Source: JAMOBE01 sp039908285 (lineage in GTDB: Bacteria; Pseudomonadota; Alphaproteobacteria; Rhodospirillales; Rhodospirillaceae). From it: a stretch of DNA of 34,218 nucleotides. The position numbers and the translations under genes were made by a program. Of this stretch, positions 15,771-25,317 are shown piece after piece. The stretch lies in the NCBI GenBank assembly GCA_039908285.1, contig JAMOBE010000034.1, forward strand, positions 1 to 34,218. Direction: 5' to 3'. Every line of letters starts with the position of its first letter. Positions within the stretch are counted from its first letter, which is position 1. The notes below the pieces were generated by a model, which ran no database searches, was not told where the DNA came from, and saw only the letters and a program-made list of their open reading frames with translations.

Positions 15771-18062
15771 GTGACACGTTTCCAGTGTCTGTTCATGGTA
15801 CTCCTGATCCCGGTCCTGGCCTTGGCTGGGGGCGGGATGGCACACGCAAACGGCATTGATGCCGTCTTTCTGATCGACCAATCCGGAAGCATGTTCGGGT
15901 ATGTCGACAATCATGGGAAACGCATTGGACCAAACGACGAGGCGAAGCAGCGAATCTCCGCGGCGCGGATGCTTGCGACTCGATTGGCGCATGATGTGCG
16001 GGGTACCGATAAGGTCCACCGTATCGCGGTGATCGATTTCGCCACCGGCGTGGAGGTCACCATGAACGAGAAGCTGTCCTTTGATGGCTTCAGCGCGATG
16101 GGCGTCAGCGGAATCGAACGGTTGCTGGAAGAAAAGATCCACGACCGTGGCGATACCAGCTTCAAAGGTAAGTTGACAAACTGGGACAACTGGAATTCGC
16201 CCAACAGTCGCGACAAGGCGGCCTACACGGCAACCGATCAGGCCTTCGCCAGGGCCGCGAATATCTTCGACCAGTGGAAAACGGAGCCGAAAGGCGCCTC
16301 CACTCGCAGCCGTCACCTGGTGCTGATCACCGATGGACGGCCGACGTCACCTGGTAATACCGGGCCCAAGCCACTTCAGGATAAAATCGAGAAAACCGTA
16401 AAAAAACTACGAGACGGCTTCAAGCCTTTCGACATGGATGTCCTCGGGATCGACGAAAATGGAGAGTACTGGAATGAGGACGAGAAGTTCTGGGTTGACG
16501 TCACGGGGGGACGAGCCCAACGGGCAGTAAAGCCGATCAACGTCGCCCAATGGGTCAAGGAAATCGGCGATCGCTGGCTGGGAGTGAAGGGCAATCGCAT
16601 CCTTGGAGACACCTACGAGGCGCCTCCCTACCTGCGCCGCCTGGAATTCGAGGTATACACGGCCTCGGTGTCTCCGCCGCTGAGGCTGCTCTCCCCGACC
16701 GGAGTCGAGATATTCCCGGTGACGGCCACCGGCGGCAGCCCGAAGGCATTCACCTTCTTTTCCATCGACAACCCGGAGGCGGGGATCTACCGCTTCGGCA
16801 AGCCGGACGGATTCGTCGGTGACATCTCGGCCAACGCCCTTGGGCCGCGAGTCGTGCTGCGGGAACCGGTTCGCCAGGTCGATGTCAGCGAGTCGTCGTC
16901 GATCATCTATCAGGCCCTGCTGAGTCGGGACACCGACATCCTGAAGGAACGCTCCGGGGCTCCGCTGACGGCGGAGGTGGCCATCACCGGGCCGGACTGC
17001 AAGCCGGCCTGCACGCTGAAGGCCGAGATCGGCGATGACGGGCGCTGCACGACGAAGGAACGGTGGCAGCCCCCCGCCAAGGGCGAGTACCAGATACAAC
17101 TCACGCTCAAACGGAGCAAGGATGGGCAGGTCGTCGCGGTCAGTCCCGGCGAGACCATCACCGCCACCGACAACCCCGTGCTGCGCCTGAACCTCCTCGA
17201 GCCGAGCGGACTGGCCGATGTCGGCCTGCCGCCGTGGCGTGGCTCGCTTCACGTCGGCCTGCAGCTTCATGGCAAGAAGGGCGAAAAGGTGGATGATCCC
17301 AAGTCATTCATCCCCGAGCCCGACTCCTGGCTTTCCGTGCGGCGCGTCGATGCCGCCGGTGCGCCGCTGGCCGGTGCCGCCGGCGAGCCATTGCCGATCC
17401 ATCGCGACAAGGGGGTGTTCTCGTTCGAGGTTCCGGTGGACGTCGGCTTCGTCGACGGAATCGGCTGGGGGGATCCGGTGCGGGTCGATCTCGTCCTGTC
17501 GGCCGGGGACGTGGCCAAGGGCGCTCCGCCGCTGGCCGGGGTCCGCCTGCCGGACGGCGACGAGACCCACCGCGTGTTGTCCGACCCGATGTCCATCGGC
17601 CGGATTCAGGTGCGCTGGCCGTGGTGGCTGCGCTGGCTCACCCTCATCGTGGGGGGACTCCTCGTCCTGGGTGTGACCGGAGTCCTGGCCTTTCTGATGC
17701 TGCCGCGCCTGATCATGGGGGCGCTCGATCGCAGCCTCGGTGGACGACTCGAGTTCCGGGTGTTTGACGCCAATCGCGACCCCAACGCCATCCAGGGTGC
17801 CAACCCATTCCCCCTTGGCGGGCGGTTGCGTCTCAATCTGGACGGCAAGGTGGAGATCGGCCCCGCCGGGAGCAAGAAGATCTTCGAGCACCTGCGCCTT
17901 CGCCGCACCCCAGCCAACCACGCCAAGCTACGGGTGGCCTATCGCCTCGCGGGGGAGAAGAACATCCGGGAGGACAACCTGCCGATCGGAGTGGATATCA
18001 ATATCACCGGTGCGCCGTCGGGAACCTGGCGGATGCGTCTGATGGTGAACAAGCGTGCCTGA
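15771..18062 (+). CDS. Exported, C-terminally anchored vWA-domain protein (operon gene A)
   Basis: 763 residues. The signal peptide (1-26, ending AHA) leads directly into a von Willebrand factor A domain (about 28-275) with an intact MIDAS: D36-Q-S38-G-S40, T129 in GDTS, and D188 in LITDG. The middle (about 285-610) is beta-rich and periplasmic. One TM helix (about 617-643, WLTLIVGGLLVLGVTGVLAFLML) is followed by a cytoplasmic beta-rich tail of about 120 residues (LGGRLRLNLDGKVEIGPAGS). vWA domains bind ligands through a metal ion. The GTG start has AAGG 7 nt upstream and places the signal peptide at the N-terminus; Met9 is an alternative. The first 0.8 kb is visibly less GC-rich than the rest. 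Gene B follows after 26 bp. Partner and ligand unknown. Confidence 0.85.
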   Translation: MTRFQCLFMVLLIPVLALAGGGMAHANGIDAVFLIDQSGSMFGYVDNHGKRIGPNDEAKQRISAARMLATRLAHDVRGTDKVHRIAVIDFATGVEVTMNEKLSFDGFSAMGVSGIERLLEEKIHDRGDTSFKGKLTNWDNWNSPNSRDKAAYTATDQAFARAANIFDQWKTEPKGASTRSRHLVLITDGRPTSPGNTGPKPLQDKIEKTVKKLRDGFKPFDMDVLGIDENGEYWNEDEKFWVDVTGGRAQRAVKPINVAQWVKEIGDRWLGVKGNRILGDTYEAPPYLRRLEFEVYTASVSPPLRLLSPTGVEIFPVTATGGSPKAFTFFSIDNPEAGIYRFGKPDGFVGDISANALGPRVVLREPVRQVDVSESSSIIYQALLSRDTDILKERSGAPLTAEVAITGPDCKPACTLKAEIGDDGRCTTKERWQPPAKGEYQIQLTLKRSKDGQVVAVSPGETITATDNPVLRLNLLEPSGLADVGLPPWRGSLHVGLQLHGKKGEKVDDPKSFIPEPDSWLSVRRVDAAGAPLAGAAGEPLPIHRDKGVFSFEVPVDVGFVDGIGWGDPVRVDLVLSAGDVAKGAPPLAGVRLPDGDETHRVLSDPMSIGRIQVRWPWWLRWLTLIVGGLLVLGVTGVLAFLMLPRLIMGALDRSLGGRLEFRVFDANRDPNAIQGANPFPLGGRLRLNLDGKVEIGPAGSKKIFEHLRLRRTPANHAKLRVAYRLAGEKNIREDNLPIGVDINITGAPSGTWRMRLMVNKRA

Positions 18063-18088
18063 TGGCCTGAAAGAAGGATGACGCAGTC

Positions 18089-21000
18089 ATGGCTCAGATG
18101 ACACTGGTTCTTGGGTTCGGCGGCACCGGCGCGCACGTTCTCACCTACCTCAAGGAACTTGCGGTCTACAAGCACGGCCGCAAGCCCGACAACATCGCCT
18201 TTCTCGAGTTCGACACCATCGAGGACTGGCAGCCGGGCAAGACGGTACATATGGCCGACGGCGCCGGCGCCGAGACCATCGCCTCGGGCACCGAGACCGG
18301 TACCTCCCTCGATCGCATGCAGGAGTACCTGTTCCTGAAAGATGGCTACCAGCCCACCCTGCGGGAACTGGTCCAGAAGATCCTGCCGTCGCCGGTGGCC
18401 AGCGAACAGCACCCCCAGTTGCGCACCTGGCTGCACGCCAACTGGCTGACCAAGCTGATGCCGCCGGCGGCGCTCAACATCACCCTGGGAGCCGCCCAGC
18501 AGCGGCAGGTGGGCCGCTACGCCATGTTCGCCAACGCCACGACCATCGAGACCAGGCTTCACGAGATGATGTCCTCCATGAGCCGCGATGACGCCTCGGC
18601 GGTGACGGTGTGGCTGGTCTCGTCGGCGGCCGGTGGGACCGGTGCCGGCTGCATGCTGGATGCCGGGTATCTGGTCTACAAGGTCGCCGCGGATATGCGG
18701 CTGCGCACCACGATCATCGGCGCCGTCGTGCTGCCCAACGTCTACAGCAACACCTATAACGTCACGAATTCGCGGTCGTACAGCCTCTTCCGCGAAATCG
18801 AGCGGATGCAGGAGATCGGCATCCCGCCCGATGACCGCTACACCCCCTCCGGCATCAACGAGCCGATTTCGCAGGAGGTGAGTTACGACGCGGCCGGCCG
18901 GATCCGGTCGCGCATCAACACGCGCATGTTCGACTACCTGGTCTACCTCGGCCGGAAGTGCACCGACGAAAAGGCGCGCACGGCATTCTTCCGCTCGGTC
19001 GCCAATGCCATCGATCCCTACATCGATGCCCAGGTCAGCACCAAGATGATGGAGGATCTGGTCAACAAGAACGGCGAGCCGTTCAGTTTCGGCGCGGCCC
19101 GCCTCAACATTCCCGTGACCACCTTCGCCGACCTCTATGCGTGGGAACTGGCCGAGGAATACCTGAGCGGCCTGTGCGCCCCCAGGGACAAGGATCGCCA
19201 GGTGATCGGCGTCCATGCCGGCTCGGAAATCGACCGCGCCGACACGGCCAGGCGGCGGGTCTCCGCCATGCTCAAGCTGTTCGAAGACCTGCAGAAGCTC
19301 GGCGAGGACCGCGAGAAACTGCCGCAGAAGCTGCGCAACGAACTCAGCGCCCGCGAGATCGTCAGCCGCTGGTACATGTTTGAGGCGGTGGACGTGGCCG
19401 GGTACAAGCTCACTTCGACGGAGCATGAGGTGGAACTGCCGCTAGCCTTCGCCAACCCCTTCATGGCCCTGGACCGCGACCCCAACGACACCGTTCCCGC
19501 CGAGCGCATCCTCGTCAAGACCTTCAAGGAGAATCGGAACGCCAAGGGAGTCAAGGAATCCCAGGAGCGCTCGCGAGACCGCTTCGGCGACGAACTTTCG
19601 GAAATCCTGCAACGGTACCTCAACGAAGAGGGCGGCGAAGCCAGCTTCGAGCGGGGCCGCCAGATGGTGAAGAAGACGGTGAGCGCCAAGCTGGCCCAGG
19701 CCGTCGACACCATGGTGGCGACCGAACTGTCCAGGGAGGAGAACCGCTTCGTCGATTCAGGCAGACCCGATCAGGGCACCGCCCTGACCCGGATGTACAT
19801 GGAACTGGAGATCCTGGCGTCCCGTGAAGGGCCGCTCGGTACCATCGAGAATACCGTCAAGGAGTGCATCAGGCTGCTCAACGACGAGATCGCCAATGTC
19901 AAGCAGCGGGCCACCGACGCCCGCGGCGCTCTCAAGGATACACAGAGCAAGTGGCTGGGCACGTGGGTCGAGGATCCGCAGGAGAACGCGCGCCGGGTCT
20001 GCTACGAGTACGTGGGCTGGCACCAGAAGACCCTCCTGCTGGAGGACATGGCCCGCATCATCGCCGACGTCCGGCAGCGCTTTGACCTCTGGTACAAGGA
20101 AACCAACGCCGCCCTGACCAGCCTCGCCCTCAAGCGCGAGGGCAAGGTGCCAAGCCTGGAAGCGGCGCGACGCGATCACATCCAGCGCCTCAGGGACCGT
20201 CTGGCGCGGATGCGGCGCGGCACCAGCACCTTCATCACCCTGGCGCCGGACTCCGTCGCCGACTTCGACGAACGCGGCGTCGTCGCCATGCAGGGATTCG
20301 AAGGCGAACTCAGGAACCGTGCCGTCAGCGACCAGGGACAGTCGCTGGCGCAACGGGAGCTGGCCGTCACCACCTGGCTGGCCGACGTCGATGAAAACGG
20401 CCGTCCCCGGTTGCGGCTGAAGCGGGGAGAGACCCTGCATGCGGTCGGCCTGCTGTCGCGCCTGCACGACACGCTGCACCAGCGCTTTTTCCCCGTCGTC
20501 ACGGCGCAACTGGCCGAGATCGATATCTTCGACTACATCCAGTACCTGCGCAATCACAAGGGGTTGGTGATCAAGGACCTGGTTGCCCGGCTTGATGCGG
20601 CGGCGACGGTGCTGCTCAGTGGTCAGGGAACCGCCAATTGCCGGTGGGTGCTGAAGGGGCCGTCCGGGACCGACAAGCAGGATGCCCTGTCCGCCATCGA
20701 TCTGGAACTGAGCAGGCTGAGCGGTCACAAGAGCCCGATCACCATTCACAGCGACCCGACCTCCCTGACGCTGATCCGGGGTTACGATGCCGGGACCGAG
20801 GTGGCCGACGTTCTGGCGTGCGGCGACGAGTACGTCAGGGTGATGGACCCGGGCAACGGTGCTTATACCGAGGAGCGCAAGCGGGCGCTGACCTACCACC
20901 CCTTCCGCGCCGAGGCCGAGGCCTGGTTCATCCAGCACCGCCATCTGGCCCGCATCGGGCAGCAACTGACCAACCCCCGGCATCTGATGGCGCCCCGTAT

Positions 21001-21553
21001 CGTGCGCCTGCTGGACCGGCCGGAGATGATGCTGGCCTTCGTCCACTGCGTGGCCACCGGCGCGGTACGGTGGAACACGGCGGAACGCCTGTGGGAATGG
21101 GTGAGCGGCAACGCCGTGCTGACGCTGACCCAGCCGGGTGGCGACCTCATGCGTGCCGCCATCACCTTCGTCCTGCAGGGACGCGAGGAAAAGCCAGCGA
21201 GCAATCGGCAGATCCAGCTCCCGCAGGCGATGGACAGTGCCCGCGCGGCGGCCAAGGAGCCCAAGGACAAGGACAAGGCCAAGGCCAGGGCCAAGGCGGC
21301 CAAGGACGAAGCCAAGAACGGGGACAAGGACAAGGGCGGGGACTACTACCAGATCATCACCGACTTCGTCCAGACGGACCCCCTCAATGCCTTCCTCGAA
21401 GAGGCCTTCCCCGCACCGCCCGACGCCGGCTCGGACCGCCTCAGGCAGCACGGGAGGGACCGCGAGGGTCTGTTCATGGTTTTCCAGTTCTACGGCAACG
21501 TCGATGGGAAGAGCGTGATCACCGGCAACCTGGCGGACCGGATTCTGAACTGA
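18089..21553 (+). CDS. Tubulin/FtsZ-superfamily protein (Tubulin_2-like), soluble (operon gene B)
   Basis: 1154 residues, with no signal peptide or TM, hence cytoplasmic. The start VLGFGGTGAHVL (7-18) is the first Rossmann loop, FLEFDT (38-43) ends the second strand, and SSAAGGTGAGCMLDAG carries the nucleotide-binding signature GGTGAG at 182-187, matching the tubulin/FtsZ G-box. It is roughly three times the length of FtsZ: after the GTPase part (about 1-400) come long helical, Arg/Glu-rich stretches (about 480-720), a further alpha/beta region and a Lys/Asp-rich linker (about 1053-1083) before the C-terminus. It resembles the FtsZ-like families proposed to act in membrane remodelling. It is the only one of the three tubulin-like proteins here with an intact G-box, so probably the GTP-binding or polymerising member (inference). 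Confidence 0.82.
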   Translation: MAQMTLVLGFGGTGAHVLTYLKELAVYKHGRKPDNIAFLEFDTIEDWQPGKTVHMADGAGAETIASGTETGTSLDRMQEYLFLKDGYQPTLRELVQKILPSPVASEQHPQLRTWLHANWLTKLMPPAALNITLGAAQQRQVGRYAMFANATTIETRLHEMMSSMSRDDASAVTVWLVSSAAGGTGAGCMLDAGYLVYKVAADMRLRTTIIGAVVLPNVYSNTYNVTNSRSYSLFREIERMQEIGIPPDDRYTPSGINEPISQEVSYDAAGRIRSRINTRMFDYLVYLGRKCTDEKARTAFFRSVANAIDPYIDAQVSTKMMEDLVNKNGEPFSFGAARLNIPVTTFADLYAWELAEEYLSGLCAPRDKDRQVIGVHAGSEIDRADTARRRVSAMLKLFEDLQKLGEDREKLPQKLRNELSAREIVSRWYMFEAVDVAGYKLTSTEHEVELPLAFANPFMALDRDPNDTVPAERILVKTFKENRNAKGVKESQERSRDRFGDELSEILQRYLNEEGGEASFERGRQMVKKTVSAKLAQAVDTMVATELSREENRFVDSGRPDQGTALTRMYMELEILASREGPLGTIENTVKECIRLLNDEIANVKQRATDARGALKDTQSKWLGTWVEDPQENARRVCYEYVGWHQKTLLLEDMARIIADVRQRFDLWYKETNAALTSLALKREGKVPSLEAARRDHIQRLRDRLARMRRGTSTFITLAPDSVADFDERGVVAMQGFEGELRNRAVSDQGQSLAQRELAVTTWLADVDENGRPRLRLKRGETLHAVGLLSRLHDTLHQRFFPVVTAQLAEIDIFDYIQYLRNHKGLVIKDLVARLDAAATVLLSGQGTANCRWVLKGPSGTDKQDALSAIDLELSRLSGHKSPITIHSDPTSLTLIRGYDAGTEVADVLACGDEYVRVMDPGNGAYTEERKRALTYHPFRAEAEAWFIQHRHLARIGQQLTNPRHLMAPRIVRLLDRPEMMLAFVHCVATGAVRWNTAERLWEWVSGNAVLTLTQPGGDLMRAAITFVLQGREEKPASNRQIQLPQAMDSARAAAKEPKDKDKAKARAKAAKDEAKNGDKDKGGDYYQIITDFVQTDPLNAFLEEAFPAPPDAGSDRLRQHGRDREGLFMVFQFYGNVDGKSVITGNLADRILN

Positions 21554-21568
21554 TCAGGTGAGGGGGCC

Positions 21569-21604
21569 ATGGCGCGATCGACCAGCAGCGGGACATATCC
21601 ATGA
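21569..21604 (+). CDS. Possible 11-residue leader peptide coupled to operon gene C
   Basis: ATG at 21569 is preceded by a strong GAGGGGG site (2-nt spacing) and encodes MARSTSSGTYP. The TGA overlaps the ATG of gene C (ATGA at 21601-21604). Gene C itself has only a weak ribosome site (GGGA), so ribosomes finishing the leader could restart on gene C. Expression is untested and the ORF may be fortuitous. Confidence 0.35.
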   Translation: MARSTSSGTYP

Positions 21605-24600
21605 GCATGGGCAGATTTGCCGTCGGCCTGGCGATCCTGGTCGCCGCGCCGGCGCTGGTATTCGGCGGCCTGGCCCTCTACGTGCACCTGCACAACGCCG
21701 CAAGCCAGGCCGCGGCGCAACTGGAGTCCCGCCTCGACCGTGGCGTGGTCTTCACCGGCGAGCCGGTAACCCAGACCATCACCTTTCCCGGGGAACGCCT
21801 GTCCAGCGTAACGACCCCGCCGCCGCCGGTGGACGTGGCCCTGCTGGTGGACGTCTCGGGGTCGATGATCTCCTCGCTGCCGACGATGCGCGCCGCCGCG
21901 GCCCAGCTTGCGCGCGAAATGCAAGGCGATCGCTTCCGCTTCAGCGTCATGGCCTTCGATACGGAGGCCGAGGTCACGGTGAAGACCGCCAGCGGGTGGA
22001 CCGGGTCCCTGACCGAAGTGGAGCAGGCGCTGGACGCCGTCAGGAAAAAGACCGGCGACAACGACAGCCGAAAGATGTTTCTGGAACTGTCGAAACTACT
22101 GGAGACAACGCGGCCAGGTGCTCGCAAGCTGGCGATGATTTTCACCGACGGAAAAATCACCACCTGCGGCTGCCCTTCGCCGATGCCGTGGTCGGAAATG
22201 GCGGCGGAGTCTGCCCGCCTGCGTGAATTGGGGGTGGACTTCTTCGCCATCGGCCTGCCCGGGAGCCTCGATTCCCGCATGGCGGAGATCACCGGCGATC
22301 GCAACCGCCTGCTGGTGCCCGCCAGCCTCGCCGACATCGTCACCCAGTTCCGCCGTGTGGTCGCGATGTCGGAGGAGACCGTGGCGCGAACGGCCACCCT
22401 CACCGTTCCCCTCGACGGCCGTCACGTCCAGATGCCCTCCGAAGGCAACGACGGCTGGGTGCCCCGCGAGGGCGGTGTCGTCCGCACCGTGTCGCCGCTG
22501 GCCGTCACTCCCCAGATCTTCACGCATACCTTCTCCATCGACTCGGTCGGACTGTGGTCGGTGGGCACGGCTCCGGCGAGGCTCGACTACAAACGCCATG
22601 ACGGCACCGCCGTCACTCGCCCGACCGAGGTCCTGCCGCGCCTGCTGGTCCTGTCGTGGTGGCTGGTCCTGCTCGCGGCCCTGCCGGCCCTGGGCTGGCT
22701 GCTGAATGCCCTGTCTTTCTGGCTGAGGACGGCTCCGGCGCCTCACCCCCAGCCCGTCCCGCGCGTTCCCGGGCCGCGCCCGACCCGGCCCCTGCGGGTG
22801 CCGCCGCCGCGACACTCCGGCCTGTCGGCGGTGCCGACCCTGTTCATCGGCCTTGGGGGGGTGGGCCTGCAGGGCCTGGCGGCGATCCGTGACGAGCTGC
22901 GCGAAAGCCACGACGGACGAGCGGGGGCTCCCTATCGGTTCCTCCATATCGACGTGGACTCGGTGACGCCGGCCGACACGACCTCTTTCCGACCCTGGGA
23001 CGCCCACCCCATCGAACGGGTCACGGCGCCGCCGGAGGTGGCCATGCTCGATGGTCCCTGGCTGAGCGGTGGCGCCGCCCCGCCGCATCTGTCCTGGAGC
23101 GACCCTTTGCGCCACCGCGACCGCAGCCGCGAGGAACTGACCCTGACGCGCGGCGCCCACGGCAACCGTTCTCTCGCCCGCGTCGCCCTGTTCCGCTGGC
23201 TGGAGGATGGAACGCTCCTTGCCGTCCTGGCTGAAGCACTCGATGGCCTTTATGCCGCGGAGAGTGCCGACGATGTCCGTCAGATCGTCCTGATCGCCGA
23301 CCCGGCGGGGGGCTTTGGCAGTGCGTCCCTGATCGACATCGGCCGCCTCGTGCGGCGCCTCACGCGCGACCATCAGGCGTCGGCGGGGGGCTTCGTGCCC
23401 GAGACCGTGGCCGTCCTGGTGACGACGAACCCGTCCTCCACCAACGGCCTGGCCCTCATGGCGGAGCTTGAGACCGCGCAGAGCAGTGGCCTTCTTCCCC
23501 AGCGCACCTGCTACCGTCCCGGCGTCCCGTTGCTGGACCGCGAGGACGGCGAGCCCCCATTCAACTGGGTGTTCCGCCTCCACGCCAACGAGCCCGTCGC
23601 CGCCGCGCGTCAGGCCGGCATCCTGGCGCCGATTCTCGCCGACCGCGGGGGGCGTCGGCCGGTGCTTGGAGCCATCCATGCCAGCCAGCTCCGGGCGGAG
23701 GGACTGGCTCGTCCCACCCTGGTGCTTGATGCGGCGGCGTCCAGCGTCGGCGTTGCCCCGTCGCTGCGGCGGAGCGCCGTCCGCGAGGCGCTCCTGCTCC
23801 GGATCATCGGCGGGACCTCCCTGCTCGGCCTGACACCGTCGGCTGCCGGAGGAGGCTACGAGGTGCCAAGACTCGGCGAGGACCAGGCTCTCAAGGCCCT
23901 GACCGCGTGGATGGAGGGGGAACCGCCCGGCACGCCATGGCGCACCGTCCTCGATGGCGCCCTCAACGGGGCGACGGCCGAAGAACTGCAATCGGCTTTC
24001 GATGGGCTCGGCGCAAAAGCAAACGAATGGCTGACGTTGACCTTCGCCCGCTCGGTCGATCGCATGCTGCGGATCGCCCCCACGGCCAGGGGTGCGGCGC
24101 CGGAGCGCGGCTGGACCGTGCCTCTGGCCATCGCCAGCCTCGAGGTGCTGGCGGTGCGGCTGCGTGGTCTTGGCAGGCTCGGCGGCACGACGGCCGAATT
24201 GGGCGCCCTGTTCGAGCATATGGCGAAACAGTCGGAGCGGCTGGCCACCCGCTGCGCCGAATGGGCCGCCGGCCTTGCCGTCCTCTGTGCCGAAAGCCAT
24301 CGCAGCCTGACGGCGGCGGTGGGCAAGACAGCCACGTCGACTGGCACGGCGAACCGTGTGCTGCTGGACGAAGCGACCAGCATGAAAGAGTTGCAGGCCA
24401 TGGCGGAACGCCTGCTCTCGGACTGGGGGGGCTCGGAACCGGGCCGTCTCATCGAGACTCACCTGTTCTTCCGCACCGGCCTCGTTGCCGAGGGCGTGGA
24501 CCTGTCGCTGCATTCCGACCTGGGGTCCAGCCGTGACTTCCCCGACCCGACCTCGGCCGCCGACGGCGTGCGCGGTTGGGCCGAGGCGATGATCGACGCC

Positions 24601-25317
24601 CTGCCGTCGCTGACGCTGGCCGCCGCGGTCGCCGCCCGCTCGCCGGATGACCGACGGCATGCCTTCGACGGATTGACGCGGCCCAATGACCGGCCCGAGG
24701 CAGCCGCCGTCGTGGCCCCCGCCGGGATTTCTCTCGAGGACCAGGTGCGGTCGGTCTGGACCGCGAAAGCCCCGACCGAGATCGTGCCCGGCAGCGATCC
24801 CACCGCCGTGCGCCGCCTGACCTGGACGGTGGCGGGCCGTGGTGGCCTCGACGCCCTCGGCGCCACCCCCCTGCCCGTCGTCCAGGCCGCCGACTGGGCT
24901 GCCGAGCGCTGGCGGGTCCAGGTGGCCGAACATTTCGAGCGGTCCGTCGATGTCCTGCCGGTGCCGCTGCGCATTGCCGCCGCCGATGAAGAGGCCTTGC
25001 GCTCGTTCGCCACCGCCTACCAGAGCGGGCGGATCGTCCGCCGCCCCGATGACACCGGCCGTCCGCAATGGCACTTCACCAACCGCTCCCTGATGCTGAC
25101 ATCGGACGCCGAAAACTCTCTGGCCGACGCGCTCGTCGCCTATGCCAGACGGGCGCGGCCACTGCCCGATCCCGCGGACATGGCCGTCGTCGCCGGGAGC
25201 CAGGGCGACATGAGGCCGCTCGAAGTGTGGAGGAATGGGCAAATCCCGTCCGATTGGAGTGCCGAGGACCTGAGTGTTCTCGCCCTGATTGCCGTCATCG
25301 GAGGAGAGCCGTCATGA
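21601..25317 (+). CDS. Two-TM fusion: periplasmic vWA domain plus cytoplasmic tubulin-like domain (operon gene C)
   Basis: 1238 residues. TM1 (about 5-30) with a short N-terminus inside; vWA domain (about 76-265) outside, with MIDAS D84-V-S86-G-S88 and D183 in FTDG; a beta-rich part; TM2 (about 348-376); a Pro-rich linker (about 378-408); then a large cytoplasmic domain starting TLFIGLGGVGLQGL (413-425), a tubulin/FtsZ-type Rossmann entry, with FLHIDVD as the second strand. The expected G-box appears as DPAGGFGSAS (567-576): the Thr of GGTGxG is Phe and the last Gly is Ala, so GTP binding may be weakened. The remaining 650 residues are helical/beta and not assignable. It ends in an ATGA overlap with gene D, its paralogue. 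A metal-dependent outside sensor tied to a filament-type domain inside is inferred. Confidence 0.8.
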   Translation: MSMGRFAVGLAILVAAPALVFGGLALYVHLHNAASQAAAQLESRLDRGVVFTGEPVTQTITFPGERLSSVTTPPPPVDVALLVDVSGSMISSLPTMRAAAAQLAREMQGDRFRFSVMAFDTEAEVTVKTASGWTGSLTEVEQALDAVRKKTGDNDSRKMFLELSKLLETTRPGARKLAMIFTDGKITTCGCPSPMPWSEMAAESARLRELGVDFFAIGLPGSLDSRMAEITGDRNRLLVPASLADIVTQFRRVVAMSEETVARTATLTVPLDGRHVQMPSEGNDGWVPREGGVVRTVSPLAVTPQIFTHTFSIDSVGLWSVGTAPARLDYKRHDGTAVTRPTEVLPRLLVLSWWLVLLAALPALGWLLNALSFWLRTAPAPHPQPVPRVPGPRPTRPLRVPPPRHSGLSAVPTLFIGLGGVGLQGLAAIRDELRESHDGRAGAPYRFLHIDVDSVTPADTTSFRPWDAHPIERVTAPPEVAMLDGPWLSGGAAPPHLSWSDPLRHRDRSREELTLTRGAHGNRSLARVALFRWLEDGTLLAVLAEALDGLYAAESADDVRQIVLIADPAGGFGSASLIDIGRLVRRLTRDHQASAGGFVPETVAVLVTTNPSSTNGLALMAELETAQSSGLLPQRTCYRPGVPLLDREDGEPPFNWVFRLHANEPVAAARQAGILAPILADRGGRRPVLGAIHASQLRAEGLARPTLVLDAAASSVGVAPSLRRSAVREALLLRIIGGTSLLGLTPSAAGGGYEVPRLGEDQALKALTAWMEGEPPGTPWRTVLDGALNGATAEELQSAFDGLGAKANEWLTLTFARSVDRMLRIAPTARGAAPERGWTVPLAIASLEVLAVRLRGLGRLGGTTAELGALFEHMAKQSERLATRCAEWAAGLAVLCAESHRSLTAAVGKTATSTGTANRVLLDEATSMKELQAMAERLLSDWGGSEPGRLIETHLFFRTGLVAEGVDLSLHSDLGSSRDFPDPTSAADGVRGWAEAMIDALPSLTLAAAVAARSPDDRRHAFDGLTRPNDRPEAAAVVAPAGISLEDQVRSVWTAKAPTEIVPGSDPTAVRRLTWTVAGRGGLDALGATPLPVVQAADWAAERWRVQVAEHFERSVDVLPVPLRIAAADEEALRSFATAYQSGRIVRRPDDTGRPQWHFTNRSLMLTSDAENSLADALVAYARRARPLPDPADMAVVAGSQGDMRPLEVWRNGQIPSDWSAEDLSVLALIAVIGGEPS

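Noticed and set aside
22096..25242. A 1048-codon open frame on the minus strand opposite gene C, and similar long frames opposite groEL, gene B, gene D and gene E
   Set aside because: They mirror real genes with recognisable domains, have no family motifs, and are rich in Gly/Arg/His/Gln as expected of antisense frames in GC-rich DNA.
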